Positions 7,502 to 16,584 of a stretch of 64,000 bases of DNA are shown here, piece by piece. Each line of letters begins with the position of its first letter. The stretch's first letter is position 1. The position numbers and the translations under genes were made by a program. The notes beneath the pieces are model-generated. The model saw only the letters and a list, made by a program, of their open reading frames with translations. It searched no databases and was not told the DNA's origin. Source of the DNA: Virgibacillus halotolerans (GTDB taxonomy: Bacteria > Bacillota > Bacilli > Bacillales > Amphibacillaceae); contig NZ_JAFBEA010000001.1 in NCBI RefSeq assembly GCF_016908515.1, forward strand, positions 558,001 to 622,000, given 5' to 3'.

Positions 7502-10500
7502 AAACAATACTTTAAAAACAATATTAGTTATTGGTTCAGGTCCAATTGTGATTGGGCAGGCAGCAGAATTTGATTATGCAGGAACGCAAGCGTGTCTAGC
7601 TCTAAAAGATGAAGGTTATCGGGTTATCCTTATAAACAACAATCCAGCAACAATTATGACAGATGATATACATGCAGATGCAGTATACTTTGAACCATTG
7701 ACAATAGACACATTAGAGAAAATTATAGCGAAAGAAAAACCGGATGGATTATTAGCTACATTAGGTGGTCAGACCGGATTAAATTTAGCTTATCAGTTGG
7801 ATGAGCATGGAATACTTGCGAAATATGACGTTAAGTTACTCGGAACCCCCATTGAGTCCATTAAAAAGGGAGAGGATCGTGCGTTATTTCGGCAATTGAT
7901 GTTTGAACTTAATGAACCAGTACCTGATAGTGAGATTGTACATACATCGGAGGAGGCAGTTGACTTTGCAAATAAGATTGGTTTTCCGATTATTGTTCGA
8001 CCTGCATACACACTAGGAGGAACAGGAGGAGGAATTGCTGATAATATAAAAAACTTTAAGGAACTTATTCGAAGTGGGCTTCAGGAAAGCCCGATTACTC
8101 AATGTTTGATTGAGAGAAGCATTGCTGGCTATAAAGAAATTGAATTCGAGGTGATGCGTGATGAGAACGACACATGTATTACCATTTGTAATATGGAAAA
8201 CATTGATCCTGTAGGTATCCATACTGGTGATTCGATGGTTGTAGCACCGTCCCAAACCTTATCAGATAACGAATTTCATATGTTGCGGTTAGCTTCGATA
8301 AAAATTATTTCTGCACTTGAGATTATCGGAGGTTGTAATATTCAGTTTGCGCTTGATCCAAATAGCAAACAATATTATCTTATAGAAGTTAATCCGCGAG
8401 TCAGTCGTTCATCTGCCCTAGCTTCAAAAGCAACAGGTTATCCAATTGCAAAAATCGCAGCAAAGCTCGCGGTTGGATATCATTTATCAGAGTTAAAAAA
8501 TCCAGCTACAAGTAATACTTATGCAAGTTTTGAACCGGCTCTGGATTATGTTGTCGTAAAAATGCCGCGCTGGCCATTTGATAAATTCACCACGGCACAC
8601 CGGCAACTGGGAACACAGATGAAAGCTACTGGAGAAGTAATGTCTCTGCATCGTAATTTCGAAGGGGGCGTTCAGAAAGCGATTGATTCTCTTGAACTAA
8701 AGACAATTGGTGTTCAGTTGCTGGCATTGAAAGATTTGGAAGATCAAAAATTGTGGGAGATGCTGAATGAAAAGACGGACGAACGGATTTTTGTCATCTT
8801 TGAATTACTTCGTAGAGGTGGGAGTATAGAAAGAATCCAACAGGTAACAGCGATAGATAACTTCTTTTTACAATCTTTTGCTAACATCATTTTTCTAGAA
8901 GAAGAAATAGCTTCAAAAAAGATGTTATCTTTAAATGCAGAAGAAATGTATATATATAAAGAAAAGGGGTTTTCAGATCGTTATTTGGCTTCCGTCTGGA
9001 ATGTTTCCGAGCTTGATGTAAGAGCCTATCGGAAATCACTGGATGTAATAGCAACATATAAAACAGTTGATACATGCGCTGGGGAGTTCGAATCCCATTC
9101 AAATTATTATTATTCGACTTATCACGGGGAGAACGAACAGGTAAAAACTTCTAAAAAAAAGGTGCTTATCATAGGCAGTGGTCCCATTCGTATCGGGCAA
9201 GGAGTTGAGTTTGATTATTGTTCTGTCCATGGGGTTTATGCATTGCAACGGGAAAATATTGAAACCATTATGATTAATAATAATCCGGAAACAGTAAGCA
9301 CAGACTTCGCTACCGCGAATCGTCTATATTTTGAGCCACTTACTTTAGAATATGTCTTAAATGTCATTGAGTCTGAAGAGATCAAGGATGTAATCATTCA
9401 GTTTGGTGGGCAGACAGCTATTAACTTAGCAAAGGGACTGGAAGATTATGGCGTAAATCTTCTAGGTACTTCTTTCGATGTATTAGATCAGCTTGAGGAT
9501 CGGGATCGTTTCTATCAATTATTGGAAAAACTTAATATCCCACATGCCTCTGGAGCTATTGTAAATAACACTAAAGAATTGTTGAAAAGTGCTGGGGAGA
9601 TAGGGTTCCCTGTTTTAATCAGACCTTCGTATGTGATTAGTGGACAAGGGATGCAAATCATCAATACATCGGAGGAATTACAAAATCGCATCAATATTGG
9701 AGCGGATCTGACTTTTCCACTTCTAATGGATTCTTATATTCCAGGGAAAGAAGCTGAAATAGACCTGGTTGCAGATGGATCAGACATTTATATTCCGATC
9801 ATTGCCGAACATGTAGAAAAGGCTGGAGTCCATTCCGGTGATAGTATGACTTTATTCCCTGCCCGTTCTCTATCAAATATAACAATTGATCAAATGACCT
9901 TAAGTGCCAAAAAGATTGTCCAGGAATTGAAATATAAAGGGTTAATGAACATCCAGTATATTATAAAAGACGGGGAAGTATATGTATTGGAAGTAAATCC
10001 AAGAGCCAGCAGAACAATTCCAATCATTAGTAAAATTACAGGTGTCCCATTGGTGCAAGCTGCTACCAAAATTTTGGAAAACAATGACACAATTGCACAG
10101 GTAATAGAACTAGAGCAAAAAGAATTAATAAAAGATATTCCATATTCTGTAGTGAAGTATCCCGCTTTTTCAACATTTGCTTTAAGCGGTCTGGATCCAA
10201 AAGTGGGACCGGAGATGAAATCAACTGGCGAAGGTATTGCAATCGGAAAAACGATATCAGAAGCCTTATCAAAGGTATTCCATGGTCAAAATACGAAGCA
10301 AGGTAAAGGTATTTATCGGGCTAAGCATGTTGAGATTGATGATGAACTGCAACAATATATAAAGGATTCAGAGTTTGTGATAACAGATACAGATTTCGAT
10401 AGTTGGTTGCAAACTGATGATGCAGCGATTGTGTTAGCTTATGGATCGGACTTGGAGGACAAGAAACTAAGGCTTTTAGCAGCAAAATATAGACTTTTGG

Positions 10501-10616
10501 CTTTTTCGGAAGAAGAGAGCTTTAAGGCTTATCTTCTCTCCTTAAATAATACCGAACTGGGTGTCGTTTCCCTGCAAGAATGGCTAAAGCGTGCTAAAAT
10601 TACCTTTGCCGGCTAA
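7494..10616 (+). CDS. carB: Carbamoyl-phosphate synthase large subunit
   Basis: 1040 residues with two homologous ATP-grasp halves. The first (carboxyphosphate) half shows IGSGPIVIGQAAEFDYAG, NMENIDPVGIHTGDS and EVNPRVSRSSALASKATGYP. The second (carbamoyl-phosphate) half shows IGSGPIRIGQGVEFDYCS, EHVEKAGVHSGDS and EVNPRASRT. The C-terminal regulatory (MGS-like) domain is about 100 residues and poorly conserved, as in short arginine-type Bacillus CarB. All motifs for making carbamoyl phosphate from bicarbonate, ammonia and two ATP look intact, unlike its CarA partner. ATG 7494 follows GGGGGGAG. It feeds citrulline (arginine) and carbamoyl-aspartate (pyrimidine) synthesis. Confidence 0.97.
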   Translation: MPKNNTLKTILVIGSGPIVIGQAAEFDYAGTQACLALKDEGYRVILINNNPATIMTDDIHADAVYFEPLTIDTLEKIIAKEKPDGLLATLGGQTGLNLAYQLDEHGILAKYDVKLLGTPIESIKKGEDRALFRQLMFELNEPVPDSEIVHTSEEAVDFANKIGFPIIVRPAYTLGGTGGGIADNIKNFKELIRSGLQESPITQCLIERSIAGYKEIEFEVMRDENDTCITICNMENIDPVGIHTGDSMVVAPSQTLSDNEFHMLRLASIKIISALEIIGGCNIQFALDPNSKQYYLIEVNPRVSRSSALASKATGYPIAKIAAKLAVGYHLSELKNPATSNTYASFEPALDYVVVKMPRWPFDKFTTAHRQLGTQMKATGEVMSLHRNFEGGVQKAIDSLELKTIGVQLLALKDLEDQKLWEMLNEKTDERIFVIFELLRRGGSIERIQQVTAIDNFFLQSFANIIFLEEEIASKKMLSLNAEEMYIYKEKGFSDRYLASVWNVSELDVRAYRKSLDVIATYKTVDTCAGEFESHSNYYYSTYHGENEQVKTSKKKVLIIGSGPIRIGQGVEFDYCSVHGVYALQRENIETIMINNNPETVSTDFATANRLYFEPLTLEYVLNVIESEEIKDVIIQFGGQTAINLAKGLEDYGVNLLGTSFDVLDQLEDRDRFYQLLEKLNIPHASGAIVNNTKELLKSAGEIGFPVLIRPSYVISGQGMQIINTSEELQNRINIGADLTFPLLMDSYIPGKEAEIDLVADGSDIYIPIIAEHVEKAGVHSGDSMTLFPARSLSNITIDQMTLSAKKIVQELKYKGLMNIQYIIKDGEVYVLEVNPRASRTIPIISKITGVPLVQAATKILENNDTIAQVIELEQKELIKDIPYSVVKYPAFSTFALSGLDPKVGPEMKSTGEGIAIGKTISEALSKVFHGQNTKQGKGIYRAKHVEIDDELQQYIKDSEFVITDTDFDSWLQTDDAAIVLAYGSDLEDKKLRLLAAKYRLLAFSEEESFKAYLLSLNNTELGVVSLQEWLKRAKITFAG

Positions 10617-10648
10617 AGTTTGAGGTTTTTAATATGGTTAAATGGAGA

Positions 10649-10680
10649 AAGGAGCTCAATTGGAATTTAATGAGCTCCTT
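10649..10680. terminator. Bidirectional terminator between carB and katE
   Basis: AAGGAGCTCA pairs with TGAGCTCCTT, between two convergent genes. The T run on the forward side is interrupted by CC. Confidence 0.7.
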
Positions 10681-10718
10681 CCTCTTATTGTAATCATCCC
10701 GTCATCAATATAACAATA

Positions 10719-12794
10719 TTATTTTCTATTCCAAAAACGTTGTTGAGCGATTGCTGAGACAAATTCATTCCCGAATTCAGGATTGTTTGCGGCAAAAACG
10801 ACTCCAGCTAGGTTATTAGTTTTGGAAGATTGAATATAAGACTGGCCAGTAGTGGCAACACCAATTGGTTTATAGTGTTTATACGCATCATTGACAAAAG
10901 TCATGACATCTTGATGGAATTTTGCTTGATTGTCAATGTTTCCTCCAACTACATAGAATGAATCGTATAGTACCGGATAAGTTGAAACAAATGTTTTTTC
11001 TACCTTAACAGTTGTACCATCAGTCCCGGTGACAGTGCCAAGATTTTCACTGATAACATCTATAAATACGCCATACTTTTTCAGGACATTAAAGGTATTA
11101 CTTACCTCTTCACTATTAAAACCATTACCAATCAGAACGCCAACTTTTTGTGTGTATGCGTAATGCGGTGTATTTACTTCACTAAGAGCGGGGGAACTTT
11201 TTGTCACTGAAACATGAGATCCTTTTGGAGGATTGACACCAATGTTTTCTGCAATTGCCGTTGCCATTCCGGTGTCTACATTACCGAACATATCGACAAC
11301 CTGCTGTCTGACAGATTTGCTTTTGACATATCCAAGGTGAAAGTTGAACGTTTCCACAATGTTTTGTTTCTCAACAGGTGACATGCTATTCCAAAAAAGT
11401 CTCGGCTGTGAAAAGTAATCAAAGAACGATTCACTCGGGCGTTCCCTTGTTAAGTGTCCTTCTACTTTTTCGGGATAATGTGCAAATCCACCTTCTTCAG
11501 GAGGGGTCTCTGCTGGTGTGTTTCCAGCTAAAGAATTTTTATGGTAGTTTACTGAATCAACATCTATTCGATATTTTGAGTAACTCTCCCTCTGATTCGT
11601 GTTAACTTCAGCAACTGGCTTGTTGATCGGTATTTCATTAATGTTTCCTGTACCAAGGCGATGATAATCCGTATCTCTGTAAGCAAAGGATCTACCTTGA
11701 AGAACAGGGTCATTGGTGAAGTCAATCCCTGGAACAATGGTAGACGGGTCAAATGAAGCCTGTTCTTCTTCTGCAAAGTGATTATCAACGAGCCGATTCA
11801 ACGTCATTTTACCGATGAGCTCAACAGGAACGACTTCTTCCGGCCACAATTTTGTATCATCCAAGATGTCAAAATCATACTTGAATTCATCTTCGTCAGC
11901 AATTAGCTGCACACCGAGTTCGTATTCTGGATATGCGCCGCACTCAATAGCCTCATGTAAATCCCGTCGATGGTAATCCGGATCCACCCCTCCAATAATA
12001 TTAGCTTCATCTAGTAGCAAAGAGTGAACACCAAGCATTGGTTTCCATACAAATCTGACAAAGGTTGCTTTACCTTGTTCATTTATAAAACGAAACGTAT
12101 TGACAGGGTAGCCTTCCATCATTCGCCAGCTTCTCGGCCGACCACGATCAGACATAAGCCACATAATAAAATGCGCAATCTCCTGATTGTTAGCGATATA
12201 ATCCCAGGTATTATCATGTGCGATAGTGGCTTGTGGAACATCGGTTTTTGGATTTGGTTTAACCGCATGTACAAAATCTGCAAATTTCATGGCATCCGCA
12301 ACTGCGAAGACAGCAAATGAGAGTGCCAAATTATCATAATTTCCTTCTTCTGTGTAAAATTTGGTTGCAAAGCCACGAATATCGATTGCTGTATCCTTGG
12401 AGCCTTTACTTCCTATAAAGTTGGAAAATCGAACAAACACAGGTGTTTTGCAACCAGGTTCTTGCAGGAAAGCGGCTTTCGTGACATGTCTCATGGATTT
12501 ATATAACTCAAATTCTCCATATGCTCCGTCACCTCTTGCATGAACCACTTTTTCGGGGATTCGTTCCCGGTTAAAATGGGACTGTTTTTTATAAAAATGA
12601 AAGTCTTCAAATAATGTTGGACCGCGTTTTCCTGCTCTTAATGACCACCTATCATTCGAAATTTTTAATCCGGCATCACTTGTTAGTTTCTTGCCTGGTC
12701 CGGTATTTTTTTCACGGTACTGATCCAGTTGCTCATCTTTACTATTTTCATCAACTTTCTTTTTGTTATTTCTTGAGGATGGCTTATCATCCAT
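10719..12794 (-). CDS. katE: Large-subunit catalase (HPII/KatE type) lacking the distal Asn motif
   Basis: 691 residues: a catalase core plus a C-terminal flavodoxin/DJ-1-like domain (about residues 545-690), the layout of large-subunit clade 2 catalases. Present: distal His85 (VVHARG), distal Ser124 (VRFSNF), the proximal Tyr region (RSFAYRDTD), HRRDLHEAIE and PEYELGVQLI. Missing: the nearly invariant VGNNTP motif after the DIRGFATKFYTEEG segment, which reads NLALSFA here (residues 155-161), so the distal Asn has no counterpart. Expected function is disproportionation of H2O2, but efficiency or substrate may differ. It is convergent with carB, and both look inserted compared with B. subtilis. 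Confidence 0.9.
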   Translation of the reverse strand: MDDKPSSRNNKKKVDENSKDEQLDQYREKNTGPGKKLTSDAGLKISNDRWSLRAGKRGPTLFEDFHFYKKQSHFNRERIPEKVVHARGDGAYGEFELYKSMRHVTKAAFLQEPGCKTPVFVRFSNFIGSKGSKDTAIDIRGFATKFYTEEGNYDNLALSFAVFAVADAMKFADFVHAVKPNPKTDVPQATIAHDNTWDYIANNQEIAHFIMWLMSDRGRPRSWRMMEGYPVNTFRFINEQGKATFVRFVWKPMLGVHSLLLDEANIIGGVDPDYHRRDLHEAIECGAYPEYELGVQLIADEDEFKYDFDILDDTKLWPEEVVPVELIGKMTLNRLVDNHFAEEEQASFDPSTIVPGIDFTNDPVLQGRSFAYRDTDYHRLGTGNINEIPINKPVAEVNTNQRESYSKYRIDVDSVNYHKNSLAGNTPAETPPEEGGFAHYPEKVEGHLTRERPSESFFDYFSQPRLFWNSMSPVEKQNIVETFNFHLGYVKSKSVRQQVVDMFGNVDTGMATAIAENIGVNPPKGSHVSVTKSSPALSEVNTPHYAYTQKVGVLIGNGFNSEEVSNTFNVLKKYGVFIDVISENLGTVTGTDGTTVKVEKTFVSTYPVLYDSFYVVGGNIDNQAKFHQDVMTFVNDAYKHYKPIGVATTGQSYIQSSKTNNLAGVVFAANNPEFGNEFVSAIAQQRFWNRK

Positions 12795-13401
12795 GTCATC
12801 ACTATCCTCTCGTTTGACTTTTAACCCCTTTATATATATATATGTATTTTTAATGAACTAAGAACATTTTTTGCTACGTTTAGGAATACAGCTGGAGAAA
12901 TTATGTAAGCAATAAACATCGAAATTCGATTTACGGGAATAAAACTATTAAAATTTAATGTGTAAAAAGTACTCCATTTAACTTGACAGTGACAGTTTTA
13001 CAAGACATTATAATGTGGTAATTCTTAGGTTGAAATGGGATATATAGTCGGGGCGGAGTTGAATACTTTTCACTCCTATCAATCTATATGTATGATATAG
13101 AGAGGTAGTCCTATTCTAAATAAAAGATATATCATAAACATGTATCAAGTACTAGTTATCTTTACATGCTATTCCCGAAAGAAAATGTTACAATTTCATT
13201 AAATACATATGTGTATGTGAGTGAATATCTGGTGCTTTTGACCGGAAGTTAAATAAAATAATACATTTCTCATGTTCAATAATGAAATAGCAAGCATATA
13301 GTATATAAAGTGAAAGCTTCAGTCAGTGGGAGGGTATCGATGTATTTCGCTATTTACCCTTCAAACTGTAATAAAAATGGCTAGTTAAAGGAGGATACTG
13401 C
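12795..13401. other. 607-bp intergenic region with a structured stretch
   Basis: No convincing gene. It should hold the katE promoter (reverse strand) and the mecB leader. On the forward strand TTGACA (12983) and TATAAT (13009-13014) are 20 bases apart, long for a promoter. Beyond it a stretch at about 13038-13090 can fold (GGAGT/ACTCC inside ATATATAG/CTATATGT) and contains a 21-codon frame from ATG 13035. The last 100 bases hold a hairpin that recurs before mazG. Confidence 0.5.
13304..13375 (+). repeat. Leader hairpin element, copy 1 (before mecB)
   Basis: TATAAAGTGAAAGCTTCAGT and the following CAGTGGGAG, a variable loop, then TTACCC and AAACTGTAATAAA. CAGT/ACTG and AGGGTA/TACCCT can pair. 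The same outer segments recur at 47499-47556, also just before a Shine-Dalgarno site. Confidence 0.5.
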
Positions 13402-13989
13402 ATGCGAATTGAAAGGGTGTCCGATGATCAATTTACAATATTTTTGACGTTTGACGACTTGGTTGAACGTGGATTCACCAAAGAAGACTTATGGCATGAT
13501 GCATCAAGTGTCCAAAGTCTATTCAGTGATATGATGTACGAAGCCAGTTCGGAGCTTGGATTTGAATTGGAAGGCATGCTTCTCGTTCAGGTACACATGA
13601 TGCAGGCGCAAGGGATGCATGTCATTGTCACACAAAAATTTGAAGATATAGATTGGGATGAAGACTTCATTGAAATGAAAGTTACATTGGATGAAAGTAA
13701 TGAATTAATCTTTTCCTTTCTTGATTTTGAAGATGTCATCCAGGCGGCTTCATCTTTATCCAATCATGCAATAGAAGGTGGTCAGGTCTATTTTATGGAT
13801 CATCGCTATTACATGCTTTTAAATGATGATGATCTTGATCATAAAAATAAAGAGGATATGATCGCTGTCATGTCCGAATACTCCATTCCAAGTATTATTA
13901 CATCATATAGACTAAGGGAATACGGTAAAGTTATTTTTGAAGCAAATGCTGTGAAACAAATTATTCATACATTTTACGACAGAAAATAA
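13402..13989 (+). CDS. mecB: MecA-family ClpC adaptor (MecB/YpbH type)
   Basis: 195 residues beginning MRIERV, with the typical acidic MecA N-terminal substrate-binding domain (FDDLVERGFTKEDLW), an acidic linker, and a C-terminal ClpC-binding domain (LDFEDVIQAASSL; YMLLNDDD; YGKVIFEANAVKQI). Length equals the shorter paralogue YpbH/MecB (about 194) rather than MecA (about 218). Adaptors of this family bring substrates to the ClpCP protease and activate the ClpC hexamer. GGAGG precedes the ATG. It is a single gene with a long leader containing the repeated hairpin. The choice between mecA and mecB rests on length and on gudB being next door. Confidence 0.85.
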   Translation: MRIERVSDDQFTIFLTFDDLVERGFTKEDLWHDASSVQSLFSDMMYEASSELGFELEGMLLVQVHMMQAQGMHVIVTQKFEDIDWDEDFIEMKVTLDESNELIFSFLDFEDVIQAASSLSNHAIEGGQVYFMDHRYYMLLNDDDLDHKNKEDMIAVMSEYSIPSIITSYRLREYGKVIFEANAVKQIIHTFYDRK

Positions 13990-14081
13990 AATGAATTTCA
14001 CTGTTAAAAAATGGTTTAAACGAAGTGAAACGCAATCGTTTACATCATTTTTTGATATACAATAAAAGCACATTTGTTTTA

Positions 14082-14109
14082 TTGCATATTTATCTTGAAG
14101 GTGTATACT
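14082..14109 (+). promoter_or_regulatory. Probable promoter of gudB
   Basis: TTGCAT (14082-14087), a 16-base spacer and TATACT (14104-14109), 58 bases before the gene. Confidence 0.45.
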
Positions 14110-14166
14110 AATCACTGAGTATAGCTATTTTATTAAATATTTATTGATATTCTAGGAGGTAAATTC

Positions 14167-15447
14167 ATGGTAGCCGATAAAGCAGCAGATTCTACCAAAG
14201 AGAATAATGAAAAAATGGACGTATTAGCTTCCACACGAACTGTGGTAAAAACAGCATTGGAAAAGCTAGGATATCCCGATGAAGTATTTGAACTATTAAA
14301 GGAACCGCTTCGGATGCTCACAGTAAGAATTCCAGTTCGTATGGATGATGGGTCAATAAAGGTATTTACAGGGTATCGTGCACAGCATAATGATGCGGTA
14401 GGGCCTACAAAAGGTGGCGTAAGATTCCACCCGGATGTTACTGAAAAAGAAGTAAAAGCATTATCAATATGGATGAGTTTAAAAGCTGGTATTGTTGACC
14501 TTCCTTATGGCGGAGGGAAAGGCGGTATTATCTGTGATCCGCGTGAAATGTCATTCCGGGAGCTGGAAGGATTAAGCCGTGGATATGTTCGGGCAATTAG
14601 TCAAATTGTTGGACCTACGAAAGATATACCAGCACCTGACGTATTCACAAACTCACAAATCATGGCATGGATGATGGATGAGTATAGCAGGATTGATGAA
14701 TTTAATAGTCCAGGTTTTATTACTGGAAAACCAATTGCTCTAGGTGGGTCTCATGGTAGAGAATCTGCGACAGCAAAAGGTGTAACAATTTGTATCAATG
14801 AGGCAGCGAAAAAACGGGGCCTTGATATGAAAGGTGCAAGGGTTGTTGTCCAGGGATTTGGTAATGCAGGTAGTTTCTTATCTAAATTCCTCTATGATGC
14901 CGGTGCAAAAGTAGTAGGAATTTCAGATGCTTATGGTGCATTACATGATCCGGAAGGCCTTGACATTGATTATCTTTTAGACAGAAGAGATAGCTTTGGC
15001 ACAGTAACTAAATTGTTTAATAATACAATATCAAATCAAGAATTATTTGAACTGGATTGCGATATTATCGTTCCAGCTGCAGTCGAAAATCAAATTACTG
15101 CCGCGAATGCACATAAAATTAAAGCGGATATTGTAGTGGAGGCAGCTAATGGTCCTACAACAATGGAAGCAACTAAAATTTTAACTGAACGCGGGATATT
15201 ATTAGTACCTGATGTAATGGCTTCCGCTGGTGGCGTAACCGTTTCTTATTTTGAATGGGTACAAAACAATCAAGGTTATTACTGGTCTGAAGAAGAAGTT
15301 GATAAAAAACTTCACGAAATTATGATTAAATCGTTTAATGCGATCTATAATACAGCGCAAACGAGACGTGTTGACATGCGGTTAGCTGCCTACATGATTG
15401 GAGTAAGGAAAATGGCAGAGGCTTCAAGATTCCGCGGTTGGGTATAA
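14167..15447 (+). CDS. gudB: NAD-dependent glutamate dehydrogenase
   Basis: 426 residues, the full length of the Bacillus GudB/RocG family. The glutamate-binding and catalytic region is intact (GPTKGGVRFHP, KAGIVDLPYGGGKGG, PAPDVFTNSQIMAWMMDEYS), as is the NAD-binding Rossmann segment (VVVQGFGNAGSFLSKFL). It oxidises glutamate to 2-oxoglutarate and ammonia. The region after TEKEVKALSIWM shows no tandem duplication, so this is not the cryptic allele known from the domesticated B. subtilis strain 168. The ribosome site is AGGAGG. A very long perfect hairpin terminates the gene. Position beside ypdA is as in B. subtilis, supporting gudB over rocG. Confidence 0.93.
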   Translation: MVADKAADSTKENNEKMDVLASTRTVVKTALEKLGYPDEVFELLKEPLRMLTVRIPVRMDDGSIKVFTGYRAQHNDAVGPTKGGVRFHPDVTEKEVKALSIWMSLKAGIVDLPYGGGKGGIICDPREMSFRELEGLSRGYVRAISQIVGPTKDIPAPDVFTNSQIMAWMMDEYSRIDEFNSPGFITGKPIALGGSHGRESATAKGVTICINEAAKKRGLDMKGARVVVQGFGNAGSFLSKFLYDAGAKVVGISDAYGALHDPEGLDIDYLLDRRDSFGTVTKLFNNTISNQELFELDCDIIVPAAVENQITAANAHKIKADIVVEAANGPTTMEATKILTERGILLVPDVMASAGGVTVSYFEWVQNNQGYYWSEEEVDKKLHEIMIKSFNAIYNTAQTRRVDMRLAAYMIGVRKMAEASRFRGWV

Positions 15448-15483
15448 ACGAATCGATAATTTTAAGGCCGATAAACAAAACAT

Positions 15484-15534
15484 ATGACGAAAAAACTCTT
15501 ATCATGTATAGTGAGATAAGAGTTTTTTCGTCAT
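15484..15534 (+). terminator. Terminator of gudB with a 20-bp perfect stem
   Basis: ATGACGAAAAAACTCTTATC pairs without mismatch with the segment at 15515-15534 around an 11-base loop; the T run lies inside the descending arm. Confidence 0.85.
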
Positions 15535-15567
15535 GGAAAGAGAGATTATTAAAGGAAGTGTGTGTAG

Positions 15568-16542
15568 TTGAAGAAAGAACAAGTGATTATTATTGGTGGC
15601 GGTCCTTGTGGCATGTCTGCTGCGATTGCATTACAAAAACAGGGGATAAACCCGTTAATTATTGAAAAAGAAAATGTTGTTAGTACAATCTATAATTTCC
15701 CTACCCATCAAATGTTTTTTAGCTCCAGTGATAAATTGGAAATTGGAGAAATTCCATTTATTACAGAAAAGCAAAAACCTGTAAGAAATGAGGCATTGGC
15801 CTATTATCGAACAGTCGCAGCCAGGACGAAGCTACGAATTAATGCGTTTGAACGGGTAACGGAGATCAAACAAGCTGCTAAGCAATTCACACTGAGTACA
15901 GTGAAAAACACGCAGGAAGAATGCAACTATATTGCAGATAAGGTGATCATCGCTACCGGATATTATGATCAGCCGAATTATATGATGATTCCAGGGGAAA
16001 AATCACCTAAAGTAATGCATTATTTTAAAGAATCCCATCCTTATTTTAATAAAGATGTTGTTGTTATTGGTGGTAAAAATTCAGCCGTTGATGCAACACT
16101 CGAACTTCACAAGGCCGGGGCACGTGTAACAGTCTTTTATCGCGGAGAATCTTATTCAAAAAGTATTAAACCATGGATTTTGCCAGAATTCGAATCATTG
16201 GCTAACAAAAATAAAATAAACATGCATTTTAATGCGGAAGTAACAGCGATAACGAATGAAATTGTCCATTATACAGTAAATGGAAAAGAAAACACATTAA
16301 AAAATGATTTTGTATTTGCCATGACAGGGTATAAACCGAACCTAGAATTTTTAAAGGATTCCGGGATCGACATTAACCCAGATAATGGAAAACCGAAATT
16401 TAATGAAGACACAATGGAAACAAATGTCCCAGGCCTTTATATTGCTGGTGTAATTGCAGCGGGTTACAATAATAATGAAATTTTCATTGAAAATGGACGT
16501 TTCCATGGTGATAAAATAGCAAATTCTATTATAGGTGACTAA
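15568..16542 (+). CDS. ypdA: Bacillithiol disulfide reductase (YpdA/Bdr)
   Basis: 324 residues with two dinucleotide-binding motifs: the FAD site at the N-terminus (IIIGGGPCGMSAAIAL) and the NADPH site in the middle (VVVIGGKNSAVDATLEL), plus the C-terminal GLYIAGVIAAG segment of the flavin fold. The Cys in GGGPCGM near residue 14 is the one proposed to react with bacillithiol disulfide. The enzyme returns oxidised bacillithiol to its thiol form, which fits the presence of bshA in this window. TTG start eight bases after AGGAAG. Single gene, ended by a bidirectional terminator shared with ansA. Confidence 0.92.
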   Translation: MKKEQVIIIGGGPCGMSAAIALQKQGINPLIIEKENVVSTIYNFPTHQMFFSSSDKLEIGEIPFITEKQKPVRNEALAYYRTVAARTKLRINAFERVTEIKQAAKQFTLSTVKNTQEECNYIADKVIIATGYYDQPNYMMIPGEKSPKVMHYFKESHPYFNKDVVVIGGKNSAVDATLELHKAGARVTVFYRGESYSKSIKPWILPEFESLANKNKINMHFNAEVTAITNEIVHYTVNGKENTLKNDFVFAMTGYKPNLEFLKDSGIDINPDNGKPKFNEDTMETNVPGLYIAGVIAAGYNNNEIFIENGRFHGDKIANSIIGD

Positions 16543-16583
16543 ATAAAAATGATAGCAGTCAATTGACTGCTATCATTTTTATT
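16542..16583. terminator. Bidirectional terminator between ypdA and ansA
   Basis: A perfect 42-bp palindrome centred on CAATTG, with A/T runs at both ends (AATAAAAATGATAGCAGTC on one side). Confidence 0.9.
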
Positions 16584-16584
16584 G

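Noticed and set aside
12983-13014. Strong sigma-A promoter before mecB
   Set aside because: Both boxes are perfect, but the 20-base spacing is too long for confidence; kept only as part of the gap description.
14167-15447. Possible cryptic gudB allele with tandem duplication
   Set aside because: The sequence around TEKEVKALSIWMSLKAG shows no nine-base tandem repeat, so the gene looks active.
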